A stretch of DNA of 64,000 nucleotides from Scleroderma bovista (Eukaryota; Basidiomycota; Agaricomycetes; Boletales; Sclerodermataceae). Below are positions 37,057 to 47,620 of the stretch, in pieces (within the stretch, counting starts at the first letter, position 1; the number at the start of each line of letters is the position of its first letter). The notes under the pieces were generated by a model that worked only from the letters and a program-made list of their open reading frames with translations, was not told the origin of the DNA and ran no database searches. A program made the translations under genes and the position numbers. The DNA lies in NCBI GenBank assembly GCA_037178675.1, contig JAYMGJ010000121.1:1-64000 (forward strand), given 5' to 3'.

Positions 37057-39128
37057 ATGTCTTCTCGAGCATCGACGATATCGACAATCACGAGGCCTTC
37101 TCTGCATGCGGCAGAAGTTTCGGGATGCAAGGCGGCCGATCAATGTAGTGAAACCGCCGAAAGTCCTGTAAAGGCTGAAACTGATCCAAAAGACCCTGGA
37201 GCCTTTCCAGAAGGTGGGCTTGCCGCTTGGTGTGCAGTAATTGGCGCGTAGGTGCTGTTTTGTTTTTTGTTTCTTCTTTTGTAACTATTTGTCCATCAGT
37301 GCCCTTGTTCAAGCCTGTGGTTTTGGGTGAATTTGCAACTTTTTTCAGCTAGGAAAAATGCTTAGAGACTAAATTAAAGCTACCTCGCTTCGTTTGGTGT
37401 ATTCCAAGGTCAGGCTGTCACGCCTATTGCTATGTCTCAGCGAGCGACTCAACTTACCTCGGCACCAGACTTCTATACTAGACGATATCTTACGAACGAG
37501 ACACCCTCCACAATATCGTAAGTAACAAGGAGCCTAGAGCAGCATCGTCCGACCTCGAATGTGATCATTCAGGTGGATTGGGGGCATCAATATATTTCTA
37601 GTATCCGCGCTTTCTCCTCTTTCAGGAATGCTCTATGACAAGGGCTATTTGTCAGTCAAAAACATTCTTTAGTGATGATTATACCGATTGACCTGTACTA
37701 GCCATCACTTGATAATCGGCGGAGCAGTGTTGCAGTCTTTCTCCCTTTTCATGCTGTCTCTGGCACAGCATGGACAATTATATCAGGTACATTGTTTGCT
37801 ACTCATACAGGTCACGATGTTAACATGATCGTAGATTCTTCTTACGCAAAGTTTCGGCAGTGGGATAGCCCTGGGGTTGATGTATGTCCCAAGTATGGGC
37901 CTTCTTTCACACTATTTTCATCGACGACGGACGCTTGCCATGACTCTTGCCGCCTCTGGTTCACCCATCGGCTCTATCATACACCCTATCATGTTGAACA
38001 ATCTCATCAAGAAGATCGGGTTTGCCAATGGTGTACGGATAAGTGCTGCGTTTGTCAGCCTTTTACTTTTCGTAGCCTGCTGGCTTATGCGGACACGACT
38101 CGAGCCGCCGAAAAAGGTGACGAATCAATGGACCGTCGCTAAGGGTGTCTTTCGCGACTTCCCTTTCTTGATCATGACTATTGGGTATGACTCTGTTCTT
38201 CGCCTTCTCGGATTTCCACCTTACATATTCGTGATGCGGCAGACTTGTTTTTTCACAATGCGGGTTCTATTATCCGGTGTTTTTCTTTCAGCTGGATTCC
38301 GTCAAGCATGGGAATTCCCTGGCATTCTCTTTCTACTCCGTGAGTCTCATTGGGCGTTGCAACGGTTGCACTGACAGACCACGCGAAATCTAGTTGGTAA
38401 TAATGAGTACCGCCAACTTGGTCGGGCGTGTTTCTTCAGGCTTTATCACGCCCTACACTGGTGTTCCCATGTTGATGATAATTACTACGTTTGCATGTGG
38501 CGTGCTTATTCTGGGTATGATCGGGCTGAATAGCACTGCGAGCGTAGTGGTACTCGGCATCCTTTATGGCTACTTCTCCGGAATGTGTGAGTACTCTTTG
38601 TCACGCTTTACGTCTCTCTGCTTCATCATAGCCAAAGATATCGCTTTGATGGTCCCCCTCATGGCAGTGCTTACTTCTGAGTTATCTGAACTCGGGTAAG
38701 TGTTGCTGTGTAATAAGTGAACAGTTTTGCCCAATCCCAATCGTAGAGGACGGATAGGGATTTCGTTCATGTTCGTAGGTACGGACTTGTATCATCATAA
38801 AGGATTTGTGGATTCACCGTCACGTCTTCTTTCTAGGGGCTGCCAGTTTATTTGGTAGGTCATTTCAGGGCGCCGTAATCTGTAACCTTCGCGAACTTGT
38901 ATTTCTTTCAGGTCCGCCGACATCTGGTGCACTTCTCACATCCCAATACAAATGGTGGATACCAGCATTGTTCTGTGGGGTATGTTTTGGTGGAAGACAT
39001 TCTGTGCGAGAACATTAACCATGTTTTCATAGCTCGTTTTCTTTGTTGGTGACTCTCTATTTGTGATCATGCAACTGCTAGTTTGCAGGCGTGACAGAGC
39101 TAGTATCAGAAGAGCAGGTGCTGTGTAA
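37057..39128 (+). CDS. MFS transporter, monocarboxylate-porter (MCT) type
   Basis: Plasma-membrane carrier of the monocarboxylate/riboflavin branch of the major facilitator superfamily. The N-terminal cytosolic region leads to DPGAFPEGGLAAWCAVIGA, the typical PDGG-AW entry into the first helix. Further pieces, joined over short introns, are SWIGGINIFLVSALSPLSGM, QSFGSGIALGLMYVPSMGLL, SHYFHRRRTLAMTLAASGSP (loop 4-5 with RRR), YYPVFFFQLDSVKHGNSLAF and LVIMSTANLVGRVSSGFITP, ending with a short basic tail DRASIRRAGAV. Intron junctions checked stay in frame, so the gene is probably functional. It lies far from the two other MFS genes and belongs to a different family branch. Substrate unknown. Confidence 0.82.
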
Positions 39129-39734
39129 CGTGGGTCAACTGCAATACATCAACCCTACTTGAATGAAAATACTGGCGTGTGGGGGTCTTAGGGAATGCTG
39201 GTGAAGGATAAAGCCCAATTTACTTTGGGGAATCAATGGTGCTGCAAGAATATATATGTATTTTTACAGTACCAGTACACTCGAAATGCCGCCTGCGTCG
39301 GATTTCCTTGCTTGACGAATTGAATTGGAATGGCGAAAGTCAATTACAGTTATTCAACGAGTACAATTTGCTTACTACTGAAGTGTATTGAAAGGCAACA
39401 CTTCCAAAGAAGGCAAAAAGTTCAGTCGTAGGACGTTCTCACGATATAACGAAGTCCCAGAACCCTTGTCGAGCAAGGGAATGTGCTATGTAGCAATATT
39501 TTGGATGCACTGAAAACAATTAGTGAAGGGCATGCTTTTGTTCCAACATCCATATCAGGACACAAAGCCTCACAGAGCTAGGTAGTATGGAGGAGCTGGG
39601 CAGGGTTTTTGTGGTCAGTGACGCCACTCAGCAATGAGGCCATGTAGTTGAGAACGAGGGCAATATCGAAACGATCGTCCTCGTGCACGTGAGAAGTACA
39701 TGCGCATCAAGGAGCGGAACCGTGCAAGAGGCTT
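39129..39734. other. Intergenic stretch
   Basis: Downstream flanks of the MFS gene (plus) and of the STAND relic (minus). Nothing recognised. Confidence 0.5.
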
Positions 39735-41000
39735 TTACCTCCTGCCTACGGCGCTTTCGAGGAATCTTTCCAGGAGTGTTACTCCTTCCCGTGACGTGCA
39801 CGCCATCAAGTCATCGAAGCGGTTCCAGACCGTCTCACCAACACAGTGCCTGGTTTGATCCACTCGCAGGCGAGTCAGGCTCATTCGAACAAGCCATCTG
39901 ATCATTCCACACACAATCCGGTGTTGCACCAATATCTCGTCCATCCCTGAGTTGCTTGGATATATATATATATTCGGAATAACACGTTCAGCAGAAACCT
40001 TGTCCAAAGAAACCGCTTCACGTGCTGTGTATTGTGGAGAGTAACCACGATGTCGGCTAATGGTCAGCATGCGAGAAGTATGCGGAAGTTTGAAGGGAGA
40101 GAAGCAGCCTCAGTGTGCACCTCCAGGATGTGCTTTCGCGATGCGTCGAGTCCGCTCTCATCCAATGCATCGATGACCACGACGACGTTTCCGACTCTTC
40201 CACCCGAAACCTTCAACAGAGGCTTCAAGATCCTCTCCCACTGTTGCACCATGTCGTGTGTGGCCTTGAACGTGTTGCCCTCCTTGATATATCTAACCAA
40301 CGCTCGTCGAAAGGTAGGGTCACGGTTAGTCAGGTCACGTACAATGGTCGACAACATCTTTTGCTCTCGACGTCCTGTCTGCTGATCGTGCGCGAAGCAG
40401 AAGCATGAACAAAGCCCCTGCATTCTTGTATTATAGCACGATGGTGTGAACGATGGCGGATTTTCCCCTGCCGGCCTGGCCATGAAGCCAGAAGATCCGC
40501 GGCACATTAATGTCGGCCAATTAACGATTTCTTTCAGAATTTCCACCCCTGTTCCATCCAGGCGTTTCTTTGTTGTGTCGAGTCCTGCGCCCTCTGCATA
40601 CGCCATACAATGGTTCAGGACATCGAGGACATCAAGGACGCGGTGTACGCTAATGAACGTGTCGCGTACTGCGCGATCGCGGAATTCTTGCATCAGTTCA
40701 TGATCCAGCGCCTTGTTGTATTCGTCGACGATGAACTGTGTTTCAGAAAAATTGTTCTCTGCAGCTCGTTTCCCTGAGATGGTGCCTAGTTAGTAGCAGG
40801 GCGTCATGGACGTATTAGAGTGGCATCCTCAGGAACTCATAGACACTTTGGATTTTTGAAAGTAGACTGGAGACTGAGTGGTCTAGGTTCGCTTGCGCAA
40901 TGATCAACTCACGCAGTGATGCAAGATGCAGGTCTTTTCCGACCAGAAGACGCACCTGAGCGGCACAGGTGATATACCCCAACGCCATCTAAGTGTAGGG
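39735..41000 (-). pseudogene. Decayed NACHT/STAND NTPase
   Basis: Relic of the large basidiomycete STAND family (N-terminal region, NACHT NTPase domain, usually followed by repeats). In order on the minus strand: AAQVRLLVGKDLHLASL and ELIIAQANLDHSVSSLL near 40850-41000, then DEYNKALDHELMQEFRDRAV, RLDGTGVEILKEIVNW, the Walker A loop GQAGRGKSAIVHT, SCFCFAHDQQTGRREQKML and the Walker B strand GNVVVVIDALDESG. The Walker A segment is in a different frame from the blocks on both sides, with a stop right after it, and another frame change follows near 40015, so at least three disruptions are visible. The repeat region expected downstream is missing. STAND proteins act in non-self recognition and programmed cell death, but this copy cannot be translated as one protein. 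Confidence 0.8.
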
Positions 41001-44000
41001 GTGGACCTACGTATAATGTCAACCTGCTTGTCACTCCAAGGAAAATATGATATAGTACATTGGTAATGGTAGTGACTACAGTGTTGAAAGTCGGAGGTAC
41101 GTCGGACTGATGGTGAGAGAGTTGATCCCACCGACAAGTTCGATGGCGTGTTGCGTAACACGTGAAGCAGGTACTAGCAACAGCAACTGCCTGATCCACT
41201 GTGCTTGTCGGCTGGGGCAGCTATTTTGTAGACGAACGTTCAGCAACTACACAGCTCTGGATAACATGAACACCGCTTTTCGTACCTCGTGGGCTTGAAC
41301 AATTCTCTTTGTAAATTGTGTGGCTACAAGATAGGGCTTAACGAACAACACTCGACAATACATGAGACCTCGTAGAGCTTAGGGCAGCTCTGCTTGCTTG
41401 AATAAATGCATTCAACGCTCAGGGGCACTTGCGATTGTTTGGTTGGAACGACAAAGCAGTAATAAATTCTTCGATCTCCCCAGTTTTCCCGTGGCAACGT
41501 CAGTCGATCTCGTCGGTGCGGAAGCGATATTGGGAGCAAGAGCGCGCAATGTCCGTTGAGTCTGGCTTCTCGTCGGTTGATCTTGCAAAGGATGAAATTG
41601 CTGACCAGAGTAAAAGGAGTCCGATGTGACTTGAACGGGTTCGGTTTTTCAAGGTTTCAGCTTAAAGCGACGAGTATTAGACTGGTTGTCGACCATGTGT
41701 GACTCGGCGATGGCAGTTTTGTTGAAATCTTGCACTTGCAAGTCGAAAAGAGCAATGATGGGAAGCGAGATCTAAAGGTAAGACCAAGGGAGAGGTGGTC
41801 TCAGCAGGTGCAAGGGCGATATCAGTGGAGGTGAGCATAAGAATGAGGATGGTACTGCTGATTCCGCCAATGGTCTATGTAGTATGAACGTGCGATTGCC
41901 CGTGTCGATAAGCAGTTCACTACCAAGATCCCGGACACCTCCAAACCGTTTCGATTTTCACCTGCATCACAGGAGAACCACCAACAACATGATGATCAGT
42001 GCACACATATAAACCTGCTCAGAGACATGTTCACTAATATCACATGAGATATAACACAATAATTTACTGTCACTTTTGGTGAATGTTCCTATCTATGACT
42101 CTGTCCAAACCTGGTATTTAAATCTAATGCATAGTTCTGTCACAGTAGGCTCTCATGTACCAGTGGAGCACAACAGCCAAGTTCATTCTCACATGTGATG
42201 AATCCAAATGGCAGATGCCAGCTGCTGATTGGCATGCAAGGCTGTTCAAATGTGACCTCCTCTTTGGGTATCTGTGTCACTCCCTCTGCAAAGACTCCTG
42301 AATAGTGATTGTATTTCGAACCTTTCTTCCCCAAGTAAAATGAGAATGGTGGAGGACATTGCATTATGAGCCCCCTAACTTTCTGAATGGAAAGATTCTC
42401 TTTAGGTCTATGCATTTAGTACATTTTCAGTCTGTTTTGGAAGTTGGTTGGAAAACTTTTAGTTTCAGAAATGATCATTTCTCAACTAAAGTGTGCAGTA
42501 ATAAAAATGGTTTATAGATTATAGGTTGTCAGTAAACGCAAAATAACCCATAATAGCCATGTGGTGGTCCACGTGTAGAGGCACTGTAAATATCGTCACT
42601 AAAAGCAGTTACTTCGAGTGCACCGGTCTTCTCATGCTATGTATGTACCGAAATGGTTGCCGGCAGCTAACGACATGACTGGAGAATGAGCGGGGAATGT
42701 CGTAAGGAGTCCAGGGGGAGATCAGTTGCCATACTCATATGGCTTGCAATGTCCAAACTGTCCAGACATATAATGGAACGAAGAGGGGGAAACGCATTGT
42801 TATCCCTGCACCCGTCACTGGGACAACGGCATGGTGCTAAATGTTCCTGTGAATCAGCGGTCAAGTCAAACGTGCGCCCAGGAACCGTGTGAAGAGCCTT
42901 GGTGGGCGCTGGGAACATCAAAGAAATTGTGCGTATGGCAAAGAACACGTGGTACTGCATCAGAAATTAAGGCTTCCTGGGTCCAAGGATCACCACTAAC
43001 TCACCTGCTACGCACTCTGGATTTCTCCCGGATCCGCTAACCATAGAGAACGAGAGTGACGAAATGAGGTTGATCGTGAGCTTGGCACGAGTAAGCAGGA
43101 CAGGACAAAGCACTCAACGTAGGTTGGACAATCGTGGGCAGAACTAAGAAGCCTCCATCCAAAAAATGCCGATACGATGTGATACGATGGCTTCCACTAT
43201 CCCCCTGTTCTTCCTCCGCCCCTTTTCATGATCTGAACCTTAGAAGGAAGTCCAGATAGTGCGTCATCTAAGTTTTGCGGATGCTTTTATCGTTGCCCAA
43301 TAGTTGCACAGTTAACGATAACAAACCCAAATAGGGTTGCAGAACAACATGTCCAAGTATTTGAAGAACACGGCGAAAATATGCCAAACGGGATCGAAGG
43401 GAAGCTGTGTGCAATGTGAAAAGATGGAATTACATTATTATTGAAATAAAAAAATAGAACAACTCACAACTGTAGCCAGAACGTTGGAAAACTCGTTGAT
43501 CCCGATCCTAGATACGAATAATTCTAGGCCACTCTGCCTTTCAGGTCACCATTCAACGAGAAGTGAAGTCTAGATACGAACCATGGTGTGGACGGAATCC
43601 CCTGATAGGCGCCACGATTATCGGTCCTTGTATGACCTTGCAAAAATTGCCCTGAATCGCACAGAAGCATAGATGTGAACTATTTGATGTTGCATCCACA
43701 AGGTTTTTGTGATATATACCCACATACAATGATAACCATGGGTGTCCCACAGCTACCGATTAAATCAAATTCGGCATTGACAACTAGGTGACGCTGGTGT
43801 TAGACACTCCGAGAAATGCATCCTTTCAGCTCAGCGAAAGAGCTAGTAAGATGGCGCATTGTAGGCGACAGGAGACATGAGCTGTCAAACAATCACAACA
43901 TCGCCGCTTTATTGCCATGAAATAGTACATGAAAGCGCGAAAAGAATTATCCATTGCCCATGAGTCAAGCTGCAAAAGTCTGGCCCAAAAGGTATTCGTG

Positions 44001-44192
44001 GCGCATCTCATGCATCAGGAGAACCGAAAGTGAAGGAGCGCGCCATGGGATTTGCATTCGTGAAGGCGAATATGACACGCAGGAAGCTACTGGCATTGAC
44101 ATCATTATCCCGTCAAAGATGGCTCTAGACGTAACCCTTGGAACAGCACCGCATGAGAAAACGCCTGTCAAGTAAGTAAAGTAGGACCCACC
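41001..44192. other. 3.2-kb stretch without supported genes
   Basis: The longest stretch of the window with no recognisable gene. A 91-codon minus-strand frame (42140-42415) lies in an AT-rich part (about 42000-42560) that differs in base composition from its surroundings and may derive from a mobile element, but I found no inverted or direct repeats by eye. No RNA gene recognised. Confidence 0.5.
42140..42415 (-). CDS. Doubtful reading frame in AT-rich segment
   Basis: A 91-codon frame with protein-like composition (KVRGLIMQCPPPFSFYLGKK, later ISSWHLPFGFITCENELGC) but no recognised family. The surrounding AT-rich composition suggests transposon-derived or recently inserted sequence. It could be a fragment of a longer gene whose other parts have been lost. 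Confidence 0.2.
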   Translation of the reverse strand: MHRPKENLSIQKVRGLIMQCPPPFSFYLGKKGSKYNHYSGVFAEGVTQIPKEEVTFEQPCMPISSWHLPFGFITCENELGCCAPLVHESLL

Positions 44193-45932
44193 TTACAGCT
44201 CATCTCTCAGGTCACGGGATTCCTCATCATCATCCTCGCGCACCTTACCGCCGTCATTATTCGTCTCCGCTTCGCCTCTCACATCAAATCCTGCTTTTCT
44301 CAGGGCGTCTGTGAGCTGTGAGTACGCCTCAGACGACATTTCATCTTGGGGAACACCGTTTGCTGAGCCGTCCATGGGTATCTCCTCCAAGATCTCGATG
44401 ATAATTTCACCGTCTTCGCCTCGATTCAAATAGACCTGCTGGTTGTTGCCCGTGAGGGCTTGAATCTCGGGGGTGTTCATGAGGGCTTCCATGGTTCGCC
44501 TGAGAAGGCCGTTGAGTGGGTCGTCCTTTGTGCTAGGATCAGCCCCGATCGAAGCCGGCGCCGGCGCCGGAGAGGGTATGGGAAACCTGGAAACCCGATT
44601 TGAAAGGCCGATGGGGTAATCAGATTCATCCAGATCGGTGTGGTGTTCTTCGGGAGTTCTTCGCTCCAGCTGAGTAGACTCCTCTGAAGACATCATAGGG
44701 ACCGGGGTCGGTTCAATTATTTGGCGACATCGGATGAGGGATTCGTCGCGGTTCTGCATGCGAGACTTGAAACCTGGTTCACCGCATAGGCGAGGGGTTT
44801 GTACGACGAGCACGTAGGAACATGTCTTGGCCTCCCGCACGAAAAGAATGGAATCGGTCATCGTCATGGAGCAATGAAACTAAAAAAAGGGAGACGAGCG
44901 CACGAGACGAGTTAGCATATTCTGAAGCGCCGCGGCATTGTACTTACCTGCACCTCGACTTCGCGAGGTTTACCAGTTTTATCGCAATAAGTGCCGTCAC
45001 TCCATCGCTGGACGAGATAACGAGTGCCGGGACCATGAGCTACTTCCAAATTGGCTACTTGGGGGATTTGGTCGGCGACGGCCATCTGGGCACCAGCTTC
45101 TGGAGCGGTAGGCGCACGACCCAATGTGAACGCCTCCCACTGGAAGGTGTGAGCACGAGTAGTTGGATGAGATGGTGCGATAAACTGACCTCGGGATCCT
45201 CGGTGGGCTCGTAGGTGCCTAATTGTGAGTGAAAAACCTAAATAAAGATGAAAATACAAATGGACGATACCTTGAGCATGTGGATGGTTGTGAGGAAGCT
45301 CCTTAAATTGTCTGATTTCGTGGTTATGACAATAGGAATAAGTGAACCACGTTTGTCTATGCTGCGAATGAGGTAAGTCGGGTGCAAAGGCAACCAGAAG
45401 AAGAAAATGATCGCACATATAGACACCTGCCGGTTAAGGGCTGCAATAGCGACCAGCCATTTCGAATGACTTCGTTTCTATCGAGTTCTTCTGAAACAGG
45501 AGAACTATCACGTGGGGGCGGAACTAGACAGAGAAAATGGTTTTCTGGGCCGATTTTCATGTATTCGAGGGCATAATCTGGCTGTGCTAGAAGTTGGAAG
45601 GTGAGCTGGAGAGATTAGTGGTTGCATATGTGACGGGGCTCACAAACGGGGGACTGGGGGTTCTCGAGTTCGGAACTACTGATTTCCTTGAGGGACGACT
45701 GTGGATACCAAGAGCGGTCTTCCCACGAGACACCCATAAATTCGCGTTCGCCCCCCTTGAGGCCCTGTGCTAGCCAGTGTTGCGCTGTTTCATTTGAGAC
45801 GGGGAAGTTGTTGAGGAAGGTGACACGACTTTTGGGGAACGCGTAGAGGTCTTCGGGGCCCGAGTAGAGCAGCCTGGCGCTGCAGAGACACGCAGAGGAG
45901 AGGGCGAGGAGGGCGGCGTGGAGGGAGCGCAT
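44193..45932 (-). CDS. YOS9: ER quality-control lectin YOS9 (OS-9 homologue)
   Basis: Lectin of the endoplasmic reticulum lumen that recognises trimmed N-glycans on misfolded proteins and hands them to the HRD1 ubiquitin ligase for ER-associated degradation. The start is the first Met of a clear signal peptide (MRSLHAALLALSSACLCSA). The mannose-6-phosphate-receptor homology domain is spread over several exons: a front part with WFTYSYCHNHEIRQFKE, GTRYLVQRWSDGTYCDKTGK and PREVEVQ, then SILFVREAKTCSYVLVVQTP with the expected Cys residues. A long acidic, Ser- and Glu-rich tail follows. The protein ends with RDEL, a variant of the HDEL/KDEL retrieval signal, so it should be returned to the ER lumen. 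Several short introns; no breaks. Confidence 0.9.
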
Positions 45933-46568
45933 TGGAGTATAAGGTCGGATGTGGCGCGGGAATCGCCCGACTGAATTGGATCGCCGCCCGAAGAGCTGGG
46001 CAGGCGCCGACTCCGCGACCGACGGGGGATGCGCCGGTGGTCGATCCTGCAAGGAGACGTGCGATTGCGGCGAGGCAGTCTCTTTGCGACGCCGCAAATC
46101 GCCGATTGGCGGTCCGCCAGCCACCTCGAGAACCTCGACATCACCGTGCTGACACACGGCCAATCAGATCACATCAGACGGGGGGGAAATTCGGATGCAA
46201 AATGAATTTTATTTCCTTTTTATTTGCTGGCTGGCCCTGCAGCAGAGGGCATGTCGCTGGTTACGTACGCATCTCCCCCGAAAGAAAAATATTATCAGGG
46301 GTCCAAAACCGCTACGAAACAGCCAGATTGTCCTGCGATAATAATAAAATCCCAGTTTCGGCCCAGAATCACACGAGGGAAACTATTACACGTCCTCCAA
46401 CTATATTCGGCAGGGGGGAAATATTGTTAAAACGAGGTCCTGCACCCTTTCCCCGCCTTTTCCTCCCCTCGAGTCGTCTCGACGCGGACGTACAATACAT
46501 CCCACACCTGCGACCCGCCAGGCTGACACTCCCCCCCTGTCCTATCCCCTTCCTCTCGTTTCCCTATC
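45933..46568. promoter_or_regulatory. Divergent promoter between YOS9 and AT-hook gene
   Basis: 636 bases between two divergent start codons. A pyrimidine-rich stretch on the plus strand (about 46440-46565) just before the AT-hook start resembles the CT-rich tracts common near fungal transcription starts. Confidence 0.45.
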
Positions 46569-47147
46569 ATGTCCCATTCCCCTCCCCCAGATGATGATGC
46601 CCCCAGATACGACGAAGATGCTCCTGACAATGATCAGCAGACCGCAGAGGAAGCGGAGAGGTCCCGTCAGTCCCAGCTAAAGCCAGCTTGGCACGTTGAT
46701 CATATCTTGCTTCCCTCCATCCAGCCGTTGCAGAGCCTAGTACTAGTGAACCGAATCCACCAGCCAAAAGGAGCCGTGGTCGTCCCAAAGGCAGCAAGAA
46801 CAAGAAATCAGGGGCTTCATCTTCCTCAGCCCCTCCCGCTGCGTCTACTTCAGACCCTCCCGTCAAGAAGAAGCGCGGCAGACCACGCAAGGTATACACG
46901 CCCGTCTGCACCATTCTCTGCACCCCTGACCCCTCCCATCCGCATCCCACTGCAGGAAAAGAAGCCGGAGGAAGCTGACACCGAGGAACCCCCTGCCAAG
47001 CGGAGACGTCGGGGACGCCCGCCCAAACAGAAGGAGGACGCTTCCGCACCAGCTACGAGTAGTGCACCTCCCACTGCACCGCCGGGGGAGAGTGCTGGCG
47101 AATCGAGCACGAAGAAGAAGCGGGGACGCCCACCGAAAAAGACGTAG
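46569..47147 (+). CDS. Small nuclear AT-hook protein with four hooks
   Basis: Three exons (46569-46665, 46734-46891, 46956-47147) join in frame to about 148 residues. Four AT-hook cores surrounded by basic residues are visible: KRSRGRPKGSKNKK, KKKRGRPRK, KRRRRGRPPKQK and KKKRGRPPKK at the very C-terminus. Linkers are rich in Ala, Ser, Pro and Glu. AT-hooks bind the minor groove of AT-rich DNA, so this is probably an HMGA-like chromatin protein of the nucleus. The third hook follows directly after the second intron. No enzymatic domain is present. The splice sites were chosen because they are the only ones that bring all four hooks into one frame. Confidence 0.82.
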   Translation: MSHSPPPDDDAPRYDEDAPDNDQQTAEEAERSRQSQLKPAWHVDHILLPSIQPLQSLVLVNRIHQPKGAVVVPKAARTRNQGLHLPQPLPLRLLQTLPSRRSAADHARYTRPSAPFSAPLTPPIRIPLQEKKPEEADTEEPPAKRRRRGRPPKQKEDASAPATSSAPPTAPPGESAGESSTKKKRGRPPKKT

Positions 47148-47620
47148 CCACCGATGTCCTGTCCATTGCTATTTTCATCCACTTTATGCTTTCGTTTTGT
47201 TGTTGTCGTCGAACGCTGCTCATGGTTATTACCGCCGAGGATACTACTCTCCCTTGCTTTAGTCTCATTTCTCGGGAGTCCACTTTTACGACTCAGACTA
47301 ACGACTATTTCGACCAGCTGTTGTCTTACAAGGCGAACCGTAGACTATTGTATATCATGTCCCCATGATCATGCATTCCACCTCATATTTTATACTGCGT
47401 CCTGTGGACCGGCACGATCACCGTTCCAGACCGCACCTGCCATTTTTCTTGGGTGAGCGTGCTTGGACACGTCCTTAAAACCAGGCAAAATATCCTCATG
47501 TCTCGTACACACCAATTAATCACCGTCCACCACAGCTCGTTCATCGCGTCCAGAAATTCTACTTTATTAAATCCATATCATTGCGTCCGCAAAAATATGT
47601 TTATGACCCTGGAGCGACGT
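47148..47620. other. Convergent 3' flanks
   Basis: Space between the stop codons of the AT-hook gene (plus) and the kynurenine monooxygenase gene (minus); no gene visible. Confidence 0.55.

Noticed and set aside
40446..40703. Plus-strand open frame over the STAND relic
   Set aside because: It is the complement of the Walker A region of the minus-strand relic and has no independent support.
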